Shown here: positions 19,802 through 30,943 of the stretch, piece by piece
How the letters are laid out: the number at the start of each line of letters is the position of its first letter
Position numbering within the stretch: the stretch's first letter is position 1
Origin: Mycoplasmopsis caviae
GTDB taxonomy: Bacteria > Bacillota_I > Bacilli_A > Mycoplasmatales > Metamycoplasmataceae
Assembly (NCBI RefSeq): GCF_024498215.1
Contig: NZ_CP101806.1
Coordinates: 62,001 to 126,000, forward strand
Reading direction: 5' to 3'
DNA: 64,000 nt
The notes under the pieces: model-generated
Database searches by the model: none
What the model was told of the DNA's origin: nothing
What the model saw: the letters and a program-made list of their open reading frames with translations, nothing else
Position numbers and translations under genes: made by a program

Positions 19802-20770
19802 ATGAAAATAGGTACATTCAAAGTTGCATTACAAGCAATTGAAAAATATAAAAACATAATCATTTTTCATCACATTAGACCTGATGGTGACTGTTTAGGT
19901 TCACAAGCAGGACTTGCGGAATTAATAAAAACAAACTATCCTGATAAAAAGGTTTTCACAGTTGGTAATAATGTTCACACATTTGATTTTATGAATTATC
20001 ATTATGACCCAATTGAGACTGTTGACTTTTCTAACTCACTAGGCATTGTTGTTGATGCTTCCAGCAGTGATCGTATTCAAGATGCACACCTTTTAGTAGA
20101 TAAAAAATTTACTGCTACACTTAGAATTGACCATCATCCAAATGATTCGGATATTAAATATGATTATTTATGAGTTGATGAACATTATGTAGCTGCTGCT
20201 GAAATGATTGCAATGTTAGCAAAAGGCTCTAAGTGAAAAATTAGTAAGAAGGCAGCAGAACATGTTTATTTAGGAATTAACACTGATTCAGGACGTTTCC
20301 TATATCCAGACACTTCTGCTAGAACATATAAGTTAGTGGCTCACTTAATTGAAAAAGGAGATTTAAATCCACAATGGATTTTAAAAGAACTAAACAAAAG
20401 AACCACAAGAGATATTAAATATTCAGGCGAAATTCTTTCAGGTTTTAAACAAAATGGTAGGGTTTTATATTTTGAAGTAACAAGAGAAATTATGGATAAG
20501 TATGGAATGAATGATTTAGAGGCTGCAATATTTGTCAATGAATTGGCAAATATTGAAAATAATTCATGTTGAGCTTTCTTTATTCAACTTGAGAATGGCA
20601 CAATAAGATGTCGTTTACGTTCTAATGGACCTCTAGTTAATAATGTAGCAAGGTTGCATAATGGTGGTGGCCACGATAATGCTGCAGGTTGCACAATAAA
20701 TTCATGATATGAAGTTAGTACTGTGTTAAAAGAATTAAATGATTGTATCAAGGAATGAGAGGCTAAATAA
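19802..20770 (+). CDS. DHH/DHHA1 phosphoesterase, NrnA/MgpA-like (first copy)
   Basis: Probable Mn-dependent phosphoesterase of the bifunctional oligoribonuclease/pAp phosphatase (NrnA) type, which degrades nanoRNA and pAp. 322 residues. Metal-site motifs: FHHIRPDGDCLGSQ, VVDASSSDR and LRIDHHPND. The DHHA1 domain ends with HNGGGHDNAAG. AAAGGAGAA precedes ATG 19802. It forms a TAATG overlap with a second, clearly related copy, so both are translated together. Which nucleotide each copy prefers cannot be told. Confidence 0.88.
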
Positions 20771-21765
20771 TGTCACATATGAAAATAGGTAGTTTACAAG
20801 AAGCAACAAAATTAATTCAAAAATATGACTCAATAGTTATTTTTCATCACATTAGACCTGATGGCGACTGTTTAGGTTCGCAAGCTGGTTTAGCAGAATT
20901 AATTAGAGTAAATTTTCCATGCAAAAAAGTTTATACAGTTGGTAATAGTGAAGGTATGTTCGGCTTTCTAAATCTTAAATTTGATAAGTGCCCTAGTGAT
21001 AGTGTGCTCAAGAAATCACTAGCTATTGTACCTGATGCAAACTTTAAAGATAGAATTCAATGTCGTGAAATTTTGGATAAGAATTTATTTGCAGAAGTCT
21101 TAAGAATTGATCACCACCCTAACGATGATGATTTGGATAAGTGTACTAGATGAGTTGAGTCAAATCGTATTGCAGCTGCCGAAATGGTTGCTGACTTAGC
21201 ATACACAAACAAGTGAAAAGTAACCATTCAAGCAGCAAATTGTATTTTTACAGGAATTGTAACCGATTCAGGTGGCTTTAGATATGGTGATACTAGTTCA
21301 AGAACTCACTTTTTGGCTTCATTTTTATATGAATGCGGACTTGAATCTGATAAAGTATTTTTAGGCATGGCTGCTACTCCTTTAGATGATTTAAAAATTA
21401 ATCAAACATTATTAAATAATTTAAAAACAGTTGGTAAGGTTGCGTATACCACAATTGATTTAGAAACAACTAAAAAGTTGGGCAAAAAACCTAATCAAGT
21501 TGTCCGCGTAAATTTAATTGGAAATATAATTGGCTATCCATTTTGAGTTCAATTTAATGAAGAAGAAGACGGCAGAATTAGAGTTGAATTTAGATCAAAT
21601 GGACCTTGTGTTCGCAATGTTGCAGTTAAATGAGGCGGCGGCGGCCACGAAAGAGCATCAGGTGCTATGATTAAAACCTGAAGTGAGCTCGATGCCGTTA
21701 TAAAAGATTGCAACAGTGAAGTAGATCGCTGAGAAATTGAGGGTAACGAGAACCAACAAAAATAA
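20770..21765 (+). CDS. DHH/DHHA1 phosphoesterase, NrnA/MgpA-like (second copy)
   Basis: 331 residues and a tandem paralogue of the gene just upstream (shared FHHIRPDGDCLGSQAGLAEL). It keeps the DHH motif (LRIDHHPND) and has GGGGHERASGA in the DHHA1 domain. VPDANFKDR replaces VVDASSSDR but retains the Asp. The middle and C-terminal parts have diverged strongly, so the pair is old. The start overlaps the previous stop by one base, and a terminator follows 5 nt after the stop codon. Confidence 0.88.
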
Positions 21766-21770
21766 TGTTA

Positions 21771-21793
21771 ACTTGCTTATAAGCGAGTTTTTT
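21771..21793 (+). terminator. Terminator of the DHH pair
   Basis: ACTTGCT (21771-21777) and AGCGAGT (21782-21788) form a stem with one G-T pair, followed by T6. Confidence 0.85.
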
Positions 21794-22194
21794 ATACCAC
21801 ATATAAATTAAAACATTTTGAGTCATTGCAAAATTTTTTATAATAATAATGGAGAGTAATATTCTCCAGCACTTTATATTTTATTCAAATTTAGTTTTCA
21901 AAATTACATAATCTACATACCTTTTTTTAAATTTTTTTGTAAATTGATATAGCATTTTAATTGTCCTTTTCTTATTGCTTGTTAGAATATTTTTAATTCC
22001 TTTTTATTGTTCAATAAGTACACTCCTTACTTATACGATTTTTGTTTGCGGAGTCTGTTTCGATATTTTCAAGCTCCTTATTTCTCGCAAGCATATTTCT
22101 TGTTTTCTTCATGGGTTGAATTAATTACATCAATTTATGTTATCTATGTCATCATATTCAAAAATAAAAGTGCTTAAAATGATTATAATCAGAC
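21794..22194. other. Gene-free stretch
   Basis: About 400 AT-rich bases with no credible reading frame on either strand. It contains a small hairpin GGAGAGTAATATTCTCC (21851-21867) that resembles the GGAGAATTAAATTCTCC hairpin inside the neighbouring IS (22352-22368). This suggests decayed IS material. Confidence 0.4.
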
Positions 22195-22218
22195 AAACTT
22201 GCTTATGAGCAAGTTTTT
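22195..22218 (+). terminator. Terminator-like hairpin at the IS insertion point
   Basis: AAACTTGCT (22195-22203) pairs with AGCAAGTTT (22208-22216) and is followed by T's. It resembles the terminator at 21771-21793. Its right part starts the 39-bp direct repeat that recurs at 24160. Confidence 0.75.
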
Positions 22219-22239
22219 GTTATACCTTGTTGACTTGTG
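22201..22239 (+). repeat. Left 39-bp target duplication of the IS
   Basis: Identical to 24160-24198. Directly abuts the left end (22240) of the element. Confidence 0.85.
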
Positions 22240-24159
22240 TGTAAGTTTTAAAACAAATTGAGCTCTTTTTTGTGTTTAATTCCAAAACAAAATGAGATCC
22301 TATAAGTTCTCCTTTTGTTTTGGAATTAACTATTATTTTTTAAAATAAAAATGGAGAATTAAATTCTCCATTATTGCCTTATTTTTTATAAACAGTTAGT
22401 TAGTTGCTGGCTGTTTTTTCAACTGAATCTAGCAATAATTTATAGTTATCGCTTAATGATTTATAAATTAATTCTGCCATATTTAGATTTTCTTTAAGGA
22501 GTTCATTTGAGCAATTAGAAGTATTGCTAATGTCATCAATTAACTTTCGTAGGTAAGGTAAAAAATCTTTACTTGCTTTTGTGGCACTGATATAAGCATT
22601 CTGATCTTTTGTCATCATAGAACAAATGAAATGTTTTACAAAATTTTTGAAACTCAGTTAACTCATCATCACGTAATATTCTTGCTTTGAATAGTTTATT
22701 GTTGATAATGAAGAAATACTCATTATTTGAATTATGAACGAACCTCAATTCCACACCGTTTTGTATAATTTTGTACTTGTTATCATCTGTAACCGGTATA
22801 TAAAATTTATTTTGAAATTGAATAACACCATTGTTGAATTTTCTATCAATTGATAAATATAACTTTGTATCCATTTCATCTTTTGGTTTTATAAAGAAAT
22901 TTAATTTATCACCTATTTTTTTATTGAAATGTTCATTATATTTATTAATGATCAAGAGAGCATTTTCATTAATTTGATCAATAGTTTTTATATTATTATC
23001 ACGTAAAAAAATTATTAACCAAGGTTGTAAAGTTCTGTTTGTTCGCTCCACATCTGGTTTAAATTCGCCGTAACTTGCAGACGATACTTCAGTACCTTTT
23101 TTTATGATTTATCGTGCTAATTCAGTATCATTCCCTTTGTAAGAAAAGCACGTTCTTTTATCTGTTCTAACAGACATTGGAATCCCAAAAGCCCTATAAA
23201 GAAGTTCAAAAAGTTTCATATAACCTATTGTTGTTTCTTCTTTCTCAGCATATATTGAGACCAACATTTTGGAAGATGTTTCTACAATTGTATATATATG
23301 AAAATTGTCTAATTCTTTAATTCACGCTTCATAACAAACATCTGCTTGCACTTGTTCACCAAATTCAAATTTAACTGAATTCATTGTTCTTGGTAACCTT
23401 TTAACATTTTCCATATTATCAATTGATTTAATCTTTATATAAGGCTGTTTTTTGTTTATATTTTTATCTTCTGTTTTTGTTAATACAATTAAATAATTTC
23501 TAACATTTCTCCTTGTTTTCTTATGTTGTGTAGGTTTAACATAGCCTGTCATATTACATTTATTTATGAATGTTGTGAGGCACATTTTTTCTTTAAGTTT
23601 ATCTTCGTCTTTATTTTTAAAAAAATGATTAAAAGGTACAGAAAACTTATTTTCATCCCTATCTTTAAAATATTCTTTGTCCTTTAATTTCATATTTGTA
23701 ATTGCCTTTTCTATTTCATTGTTAAAATCTTTTTCTGCATTTTTGTTGTTTAAATTTCCATGTGAATACATTACAATTGGTGTTGCATTTTCCTTTTCAC
23801 ACACTCTAATTTGTTTAATGTATCTTCTAATAGTTGAATAAGAAATTCCACTCGATCCATCTCCAATCAAAGAATGAATTCTTCTTGCAGTAAAGCCCTT
23901 TTTTAAATAGAAAACAATTTTTTCAATATTAATTTTTTTATTTAATTCATATTCAGTTGAATCTTTGTGTTTAGTATTAAATGATTTTTTCATACAGATA
24001 TTTATAAATATAAAAAAATAAGGCACTAAATTATAAAATTAACTTTTTTGATGCCTTATTTTTTGTGTCTTTATTTATAAAATAATCTAATGAAAAATTA
24101 CCATAAAGTGTTCAAATTGTTTTAGAATTTAAAGAGCTCAATTTGTTTTGGAATTCACA
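22240..24159. mobile_element. Insertion sequence with rve-type transposase and 39-bp target repeat
   Basis: 1920 bp. The termini begin TGT, and the inverted repeats share the 19-nt core AAAACAAATTGAGCTCTTT (22250-22268; complement 24131-24149). One transposase gene lies on the minus strand. Long target duplications are known for the IS1202-like group, which fits, but the family assignment is tentative. The element sits between two terminators and the promoter of the rimP-nusA operon. A miniature copy lies at 6219-6642. Confidence 0.85.
22400..23993 (-). pseudogene. DDE (rve) transposase of the IS, broken
   Basis: Starts MKKSFNTKHKDSTEYELNKK with an N-terminal HTH (FTARRIHSLIGDGSSGISYS then TIRRYIKQIR). 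The integrase core shows QADVCYEAW, PMSVRTDKRTCFSYKG and KPDVERTNRTLQPWL, giving a plausible D, D, E triad. An in-frame TAA near 23109-23111 (LAR-stop-IIKKG) cuts it. A frame change near 22620 separates the last 70 codons (MMTKDQNAYISATKAS..., ending EKTASN). So this copy is inactive unless suppressed. Confidence 0.85.
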
Positions 24160-24198
24160 GCTTATGAGCAAGTTTTTGTTATACCTTGTTGACTTGTG
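24160..24198 (+). repeat. Right 39-bp target duplication of the IS
   Basis: Identical to 22201-22239. Its end lies 1 nt before the TATAAT box of the rimP-nusA operon, so the sequence just upstream of that promoter's -10 box is IS-generated duplicate. Confidence 0.85.
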
Positions 24199-24199
24199 A

Positions 24200-24248
24200 T
24201 ATAATAAATATATCAAGTGAATATTACAGAGTTGCAACTTGCAACTCT
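24200..24248 (+). promoter_or_regulatory. Promoter and leader hairpin of the rimP-nusA-infB operon
   Basis: TATAAT at 24200-24205. In the 5' leader AGAGTTGCAA (24228-24237) and TTGCAACTCT (24239-24248) form a near-perfect palindrome followed by TTGTTATTTTT, 13 nt before the GGAGG site of rimP. This looks like an attenuator-type terminator ahead of a nusA operon, a class of operon often autoregulated by NusA. The hairpin is seen; the regulatory role is inferred. Confidence 0.6.
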
Positions 24249-24271
24249 TTGTTATTTTTGACGGAGGTTTT

Positions 24272-24706
24272 ATGAATTGAAAAGATGAATTAGTAAACAA
24301 ATTTGGAGATGTAATTTTAGATGCAAAAATAATAAATGAAGATGGTTTAAAATTACTTGATGTGAGTGTTAAGTTTAGCGATTTAAACGATGTAGAAAAA
24401 ATATCAAAAGAAATCAATGAGTACATTGATTTAATGTATTCAAATATTGATGTTGATTCATTATCTGTACATTCCCCAGGTGTCGAATTAGCCTATAAAA
24501 TAGATGATTTGATAAATCACATCAACGAAATGCTGACTATTTATTTAATTAAAAATGTTGAAAAACAAGATAAATTTAATGCCAAATTATTAGAAGTTCT
24601 AGAAGACAAAATTTTAATTCATTGAAACAGTAAAGGCCAATTTAGAAAAATATTTATTGGCAAAAATAACATTAAAAAAGTAGAGAAATACATAAAATTT
24701 AACTAA
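24272..24706 (+). CDS. rimP: Ribosome maturation factor RimP-like
   Basis: 144 residues, TGA Trp as codon 3. Weakly conserved, but the short motif SVHSPGVELAYK matches the RimP signature VxSPGxxRxL. Its place as first gene before nusA-ylxR-infB is the standard rimP position. RimP binds the free 30S subunit and helps its maturation. The start has GGAGG at 24263-24267, and AAGGAG for nusA follows its stop at once. Confidence 0.8.
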
Positions 24707-24715
24707 GGAGAATAC

Positions 24716-26332
24716 ATGCCAAAAAAAAGTAAAACAAGTGCTCAAGTAACACTTAATGTTAAAAAAGCTTGATATCAAATTCTTAATGGTTATTTTGAAA
24801 AAGAAAAACTTCCAATGAATGAGGTTGTTCAAATTTTTTCAGTTGAAACAACAAGAATTATTAATAAGTTAATTGACCCAGATGCAGAAATTGTTTTTGA
24901 AATAGATGAAGCAAAACAAGAAGTGTCAATTTACAACAATAATGTTTGTGTTACAAAAGAACCAACAGATCTTGAATCACCAGAAAGTTTAATTAGTTTT
25001 GTTGATTATGATGAAGTTCACTCAATTAATTCAAAAATTAAGGAAGGTGATATCATTAAGTGAGAAATCGACTTATCTAATTTAACCAAATCACAAAACT
25101 CGGAAGCTAAAAAAGCACTAAAAATTATTAATTCATCAATTGCACAAGCTATCAAAATACTTCAAAAGAAAAAAGTTTTTGAACAATACTCAGGTAAAAT
25201 TGGCGAAACTGTTAAGGTTGTATTGAACTCAAAAAATTCAAATGGCTCATGAAATGTTCAAATAGTTGATAGTAATGTTAATGCATTCTTACCAGCTGGG
25301 CTAATTAGTTCAAAGAGAAAAGCAAACCCTGGTCAATATTTTGATGTTGTTATTGAAAAGGTTTCAGAAGAGTCAAAACTTAGCCAAATTGAAGTTTCAT
25401 TAGACTCACCAAAAATTGTTTATACCGTCTTAAAAAACAACATACCTGAAATTGCTGAGGGATTGATTGAAATTGTTGGAGTTTATAGACAACCTGGTGA
25501 AAGAACAAAGGTTTCAGTTAAACTAGCAGAAGGTGCCAATCCAGATATTGATGCTAGAGGTGCAATAATTGGAGAAAACGGTTCAAGAATAGAAATATTA
25601 AGTGAAAAATTAGATGGTGAAAGAATTGATGTTGTTTTATATGATGAAGACATCAGAAAATATATTGCTAATGCTATGAGTCCAATTCCAGTTGTAGATG
25701 TTGTACCTAAACCAAAAGAAGAAAACAAATATTATGTTATTGTTGTGCCTGAACATTTAACTCCAGCTATTGGCAAAAAAGGTGTTAATACACTTTTAGC
25801 TTCTAATTTAACAAAAGCAAAACTTGACATAATTTCAACAACTGATGCAAAAGCACAAGGAATTGTCTTTGATGAAAGTTTAATTTCTTCTATTACATCA
25901 GCAATCAAAAGAGAGGGTACAAAAGTTAAATATCAAAAACCAGCTAACAATAGAAAATCAATTAGGAAACAAGGCCAAAATATTTTTAGCAACTCATTCA
26001 ATTCGATTGATGTTTCGAATTTTGATCAAGACATAGCAGCTTTTGAATTACATGAACAAGACAAAATGGATTCATTATATGAAGATGATGATAATTTTGA
26101 AGAATTAGTAAGAAAAATTGAAAGTGAATTTGCGAGCGAAAAGTCACAGGAAAATGTAAGCGAGGAACAAGTTGTTAAAACACCTAAAAAAGATAATAAA
26201 ATTTCCACATCAGACTATAAAAAAGCCAAAGAAGTTGCAAAAAATTTTGTTGTTGATGATGATTTGAGTAAGTTTGGACTTGATGATTTTGACTTAGGTG
26301 ACATTGACTTTGATGAATACGAAGACAAATAA
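24716..26332 (+). CDS. nusA: Transcription termination/antitermination factor NusA
   Basis: 538 residues. Order: N-terminal RNAP-binding domain, S1 domain (GKIGETVKVVLNSKN..., NAFLPAGLISSKRKANPGQY), then KH1/KH2 with IEIVGVYRQPGERTKVSVKL, ARGAIIGENGSRI and VIVVPEHLTPAIGKKGVNT. The C-terminal extension of about 130 residues is highly acidic (ending FGLDDFDLGDIDFDEYEDK) and replaces the AR repeats of proteobacteria. NusA modulates pausing and termination. The start has AAGGAG 6 nt upstream. It overlaps ylxR. Confidence 0.95.
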
Positions 26333-26627
26333 TAAAATTAAAAAAAATTCAAATTTCACTCGTAAATGTATCATCACTAATCTAGTGAAGCCAGTTGAAG
26401 AATTGGTTAGGTTTGATTTTAATAAAAAAAACAATATAATTACACTAGATATTAACAGGGATAAAAAGGGACGTGGTTGCTATTTTATACCAACTCATGA
26501 AAATTGAGAAAAGTTAAAAAAACACAAAGGTCTAAATCGTGCTTTTAGAACTGCTGTTGATAAAGAAGTGTATAACGAAATCGAAAAAGAATTGGAGGAG
26601 TCAAAATGCCTAAAAAAAATAGAATAA
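26313..26627 (+). CDS. ylxR: YlxR-family RNA-binding protein
   Basis: 104 residues. Motifs FTRKCIITN (family R-x-C) and KKGRGCYFIP (family GRGAYxC) identify the DUF448/YlxR fold, a small regulator usually between nusA and infB. I start at ATG 26313, which overlaps nusA by 20 nt. The frame runs through a TGA Trp at 26505 and overlaps the infB start by 22 nt. Confidence 0.88.
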
Positions 26628-28411
26628 GCAATGTTGATGAGGTTAAAAGTCAGCTTTCAGAAATTAGAACAGAAGTTAAAAATGGTGTTTTTATTTTTAC
26701 TAATAAAATGCCATTAGGTGAATTTGCTCAAAAAATCGGTATGAATACCAATGATTTGATAAAGCGTTTTCTAATGAAAGGCAAACTTTATCAAATCAAC
26801 TACATACTTGATGAAGAAGAAATTGCTGAAGTTTGTATGGAAAGAGGGCTTGACTTTAAGAAAGAACAAAATGTCGATGCTGCAAACTTTCTACATGCAG
26901 TTAAATTCGAAGATAATGAAAAACTATTAGTTAAGAGACCTCCAATTATTACAGTTATGGGTCATGTTGACCATGGTAAAACTACATTGATTGATTTTAT
27001 AAGAAAAACAAAAGTTGCTGAAAGCGAAAGTTCAGGTATTACTCAACACACAGGTGCATATCAAGTAATTCACAATGGAAACAAGATTACATTCATTGAT
27101 ACTCCTGGACATGAAGCATTTACTGAAATGCGTTCACGGGGTGCAAAAATTACTGACATTGTGGTTCTAGTTGTTGCCGCTGATGATGGAGTTATGCCAC
27201 AAACAAAAGAGGCTATTGATCATGCTAAGGCGGCCAATGTTCCAATTATTGTTTTTGTTAACAAAATGGACAAACCAAACAAAGATCTTGAGAGAATTAA
27301 GAGAGAACTTGCAGAGTGCAATGTAATTGTTGAAGAATATGGTGGAGATGTTCAAATGGTAACAGGTTCTGCTATGAAAGGGCAAGGTATTGACAATTTA
27401 TTTGAAGCAATCAACTTGCTAGCACAATTATTAGATCTTAAAGCAAACCGCTCAAGATATCCAGTTGGTACAGTTATTGAAAGTAAGATCGACAAAGGTG
27501 TTGGTGTTGTTTCAACACTAATTGTTGAAAATGGTAGTTTATACAAAGGCGACTTTATTGTTGCTGGTTCAAGTTATGGACGTATTCGTTCACTTCAAGA
27601 TGCAGTAGGTAAAACATTAGAACATGCTCATCCAGGAACTCCTGTTATTGTTAGTGGTTTAAATACTTCTCCACTTGCTGGCGATAGATTTATTGGTTTT
27701 CAAGATGAAAAATTTGCTAAGAAATTAGCAGAAGAAAAAGCACAAATTGATAAAAACAGAGCACTTTATGATAAAAGCCAAACTGCTGAAATTGAAGTAG
27801 GTCGCAAAGTATTTAATGTTATTATTAGATCAGATGTTCAAGGTACAGCAGAAGCTATTAAAGGAAAAATTGATGGTATGTGCAATGATGAAGCAATGAT
27901 TAAGGTTATTGGTGCACAAGCAGGTCAAATTACAAATGCTGACTTATTGTTAGCACAGGCTTCAGATGCTAGAATTATTACCTTCAATGTTAAACCATCG
28001 GCAACAATAAAACAAAGTGCAAAGTATTCAGGAATTACAATTGTTAATTATTCAGTTATCTACAAGATTATTGAAGATATGGAAGCTCATCTTAAAGGTC
28101 AAAAAGCAGTTATTTATGAAGAAAAGAAAATTGGTTCTGCACACATTATTAAAGTTTTCTTTTATTCAAAACTTGGTTCAATTGCTGGATGTATGATGGA
28201 CGAGGGTGTGGTAAAAGCTAACTGCAAGGTTAAAGTTTTTAGAGGCAGAAAAATGATTCACGATGGTGTAATTGAAACACTCAAGCGTGAATTAAATGAT
28301 GCAAAAGAAGTTGAAAAAGGTAAAGATTTTGGTACTCATATCAAGAAGTTTAACGATATCAAAGAAGATGACATTTTAGAATTTTTCGAAGATGTTCCAG
28401 TTAATGTATAA
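26606..28411 (+). CDS. infB: Translation initiation factor IF-2
   Basis: GTPase that places fMet-tRNA on the 30S subunit. 601 residues, short because the long N-terminal region of most bacteria is absent. IF2_N-like helix segment ([20 protein letters not shown]). G1 GHVDHGKTT near residue 117, G3 DTPGHEAF, G4 NKMDKP, then domains II-IV with [13 protein letters not shown]. Ribosome site GGAGG 9 nt before ATG 26606, inside ylxR. Confidence 0.97.
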   Translation: MPKKNRISNVDEVKSQLSEIRTEVKNGVFIFTNKMPLGEFAQKIGMNTNDLIKRFLMKGKLYQINYILDEEEIAEVCMERGLDFKKEQNVDAANFLHAVKFEDNEKLLVKRPPIITVMGHVDHGKTTLIDFIRKTKVAESESSGITQHTGAYQVIHNGNKITFIDTPGHEAFTEMRSRGAKITDIVVLVVAADDGVMPQTKEAIDHAKAANVPIIVFVNKMDKPNKDLERIKRELAECNVIVEEYGGDVQMVTGSAMKGQGIDNLFEAINLLAQLLDLKANRSRYPVGTVIESKIDKGVGVVSTLIVENGSLYKGDFIVAGSSYGRIRSLQDAVGKTLEHAHPGTPVIVSGLNTSPLAGDRFIGFQDEKFAKKLAEEKAQIDKNRALYDKSQTAEIEVGRKVFNVIIRSDVQGTAEAIKGKIDGMCNDEAMIKVIGAQAGQITNADLLLAQASDARIITFNVKPSATIKQSAKYSGITIVNYSVIYKIIEDMEAHLKGQKAVIYEEKKIGSAHIIKVFFYSKLGSIAGCMMDEGVVKANCKVKVFRGRKMIHDGVIETLKRELNDAKEVEKGKDFGTHIKKFNDIKEDDILEFFEDVPVNV

Positions 28412-28440
28412 TACTATAAAAAAGGCAAATAGGTAAAATT

Positions 28441-28956
28441 ATGGATTTAAAAAAATATATAAGAGATGTTGAAAATTTTCCTAAGGCAGGCATTATTTTT
28501 AAAGATATTTCTCCTTTATTAGCAAACGGTAGTGCACTAAATTACACAATTAATGAAATGGCAAAATATGCCACTGATGTTGATTTAATTGTAGGACCTG
28601 ATGCTAGAGGTTTCTTATTTGGGACTCCAACAGCAGCTTTTCTTAAAAAGCCATTTATTATGGTTAGAAAACCAGGTAAGTTACCAGGTGAAGTTGTTTC
28701 AAGGAGTTATGATTTAGAATATGGAAACAACGTTTTACAAATTCAAAAAGGTTTCATTAAGAAAGGTCAAACAGTTGCTATTATTGATGATGTATTGGCA
28801 ACAGGCGGAACAACAAAAGCTATTATTAAACTTCTTGAAGAACAAGGTGCTATAGTTAAGAAAGTTATATTACTCCTTGAACTTGAAGCATTAAATGGAA
28901 GAAAAATAATAACCGAAGATAATAATGTTGAAATCATTTCATTAGTTAAATATTAG
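28441..28956 (+). CDS. apt: Adenine phosphoribosyltransferase
   Basis: Salvages adenine with PRPP to AMP; mycoplasmas rely on such salvage. 171 residues, the normal length. DLIVGPDARGFLFG, PGKLPGEVVSRSYDLEYG and the PRPP loop VAIIDDVLATGGTTKA are all present. It lies 29 nt after infB, probably in the same transcript, and ends at a strong bidirectional terminator. Confidence 0.96.
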   Translation: MDLKKYIRDVENFPKAGIIFKDISPLLANGSALNYTINEMAKYATDVDLIVGPDARGFLFGTPTAAFLKKPFIMVRKPGKLPGEVVSRSYDLEYGNNVLQIQKGFIKKGQTVAIIDDVLATGGTTKAIIKLLEEQGAIVKKVILLLELEALNGRKIITEDNNVEIISLVKY

Positions 28957-28986
28957 CAATTAAAATTAGTTTTCTACAAAATACAA

Positions 28987-29033
28987 AGCAAAAAATCTAG
29001 GAATATGTGCTTAGTATTCCTAGATTTTTTGCT
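28987..29033. terminator. Bidirectional terminator between apt and dnaI
   Basis: AGCAAAAAATCTAGGAATA (28987-29005) pairs perfectly with 29015-29033, with T6 on either strand. It serves convergent apt (+) and dnaI (-). Confidence 0.92.
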
Positions 29034-29916
29034 AAATTTCATCAATACAATATTCAATTGTGTTATTTAAGATTCTTGAGATAAAGGTTTTAACTTTATA
29101 TGGTTCTCTCCTAAGTTGATTTTGATAATATGTTTCAAATTCGCTCTTGTTCATACCACTAAAGAAAAAAGTAATTTTATTATTTGCTATTCTGCTTTCA
29201 ATAATTTCCATTAAAACTTGTAAACGAAACCAGTAATTATTTTTTTCAAGACCAATTTCATCAATAATTAAAGCATTAACTTTTTTAAGTTTATTAATTA
29301 TGTCATTAATTGAATTTGGACTAGATGAATTACCCATTGCTGTAATTAAATATGAATATAAAGCACTAGTTGTCAAATAAGCTGATGAAATTCCTGCTGA
29401 AGCAAAATCGTTAGCTATTGCACTTGCGATATATGACTTGCCAGTATTGTTTGCACCGTAAACATAAACACCTTTAAGTCCTTTTTGTTTTTTTGTTGCA
29501 ATTGCACTCTTAAGTCTTTTTAAATAGTCGTTAAGTTCTCTTCTTTGTTCAGAAGACAAGCGCACTTTATCAAGTCCAGCGTCAGGGTTAGGCTCACAAA
29601 TTTTCGTTAATCATAAATTGATATGTCTAGTAACCACGGCATTGTATTCATTTTTTGCAACAGTCTTTTTAAAAACAAGCTTGCCGTTTTTTCTCATGAT
29701 AGTAAAAATTCAAGGATAAATTTGTGAGTTATCCAATGATTCTTTAATGTTTATAAAAGTAAGCAAGTTGTCCAATATTTCTTCATTTGTAATATTGTTT
29801 GCTTGAATTAATGCCTCAAGTTGTGGTTGACTATGCATTATTTCAAGAGCTTTATTTTCAAATTCAGCCTTAGAATTAAAAAATAGCTCTTTTTTAATTT
29901 CTTCTTTTGCTGCCAT
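29032..29916 (-). CDS. dnaI: Helicase loader DnaI (AAA+)
   Basis: 294 residues. The N-terminal 100 or so residues are a helical DnaI-type domain. The AAA+ domain has Walker A VYGANNTGKSYIASA, Walker B ALIIDEIGLE and a sensor/arginine-finger region (ISRILNNT). Reads two TGA Trp codons (29710 and about 29610). DnaI loads the replicative helicase with DnaB/DnaD partners; the gene just upstream is such a partner, 10 nt away. Confidence 0.88.
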
Positions 29917-29926
29917 AACTACTCCA

Positions 29927-30895
29927 TTAGTTGTTTTGGTTATCTTCTCTTTGAAGTGATTCTAGATAGGTTGCTTTATATAGATTAATTTTTGAAACAG
30001 CAACTTTATTTTTAATTTTTAACATTTCATCTAAGTATCTTTCAATTGCTTCAAATGAAAAAATTGTTTTTTTAATTAGGTCATTAACAATTTTAGTAAC
30101 ATAATTAATATTTATACTACTAACTTCTTTGCTGTTGTACGCGTAAAAGAAAACTAAATTTAAACAAGGATCTCCAAAACCTTTTTCTCTGCTTTCTTTA
30201 ATTAAATTAAGCACACTCTGTGTAGGTATTTTATGACTAATTTGAGAATAGAAGTATCTTGAGTCTGTTTTTAAGATTGCTTCATAAGGATTTGGATAAT
30301 CAAATGTATTAAATGACAATTTATCCTTAATTTCTTCTACTATTTCTTGTGTTTTAATCATACTTGAATCCACTTCATGTGAAAACGTAATAGTTAAATC
30401 TTCTTCTGATTCTGGAAACACTTCATCAAATGATGCAGAAGCATCCAACAAATGCGAAGCCTTACTTAAATAAATATTTCTTTCACGACCAACTAAACGT
30501 TCAAAATTTTTGCTTCCTATAATACTAATCAATTTATTAGCTAAAATTAAATTCTTTTTAAAACCAGTACTGTCCAATGGTTTTTCAATAATAAAAAGCG
30601 TCTTACGATTAAATTCATCTAAAAATGTAGAAATTAATGAAACAGATTCAAGTTTAATACGTGCACTATTTAGTGTATCTACATCCATATTTAATAAATA
30701 AGTAAGGCTATCATAGTCATAAAAACCTGTCTCATCAGATTGGCTGAATGAAAGATCTCTAAGGTATTCATAGAGCAAGATAGCATCACTACCTAAAATA
30801 GGAGCATAAAACTTACGTAAATTTTTTAAATCTTCTCCGCTAACTGACGAAGAATGTTTGATTCTAAAGAATGCATATGGAATATTTCTTAGCAT
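29927..30895 (-). CDS. Replication initiation protein of the DnaB/DnaD (Gram-positive) family
   Basis: 322 residues with AGGAGG before ATG 30895. The N-terminus (SGEDLKNLRKFYAPILGSDA then ILLYEYLRDL) matches the winged-helix domain of B. subtilis DnaB-type initiation proteins, and the C-terminus (SINLYKATYLESLQRE) the DDBH2-like helical part. In low-GC Gram-positives this protein and DnaI together load the helicase at oriC, which fits the dnaB-dnaI order here. This is not the replicative helicase called DnaB in E. coli. Confidence 0.8.
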   Translation of the reverse strand: MLRNIPYAFFRIKHSSSVSGEDLKNLRKFYAPILGSDAILLYEYLRDLSFSQSDETGFYDYDSLTYLLNMDVDTLNSARIKLESVSLISTFLDEFNRKTLFIIEKPLDSTGFKKNLILANKLISIIGSKNFERLVGRERNIYLSKASHLLDASASFDEVFPESEEDLTITFSHEVDSSMIKTQEIVEEIKDKLSFNTFDYPNPYEAILKTDSRYFYSQISHKIPTQSVLNLIKESREKGFGDPCLNLVFFYAYNSKEVSSININYVTKIVNDLIKKTIFSFEAIERYLDEMLKIKNKVAVSKINLYKATYLESLQREDNQNN

Positions 30896-30943
30896 TTTTT
30901 ACCTCCTATTTTAAAGGCTGTTTTGACCTCTTCTGCTCTTATT

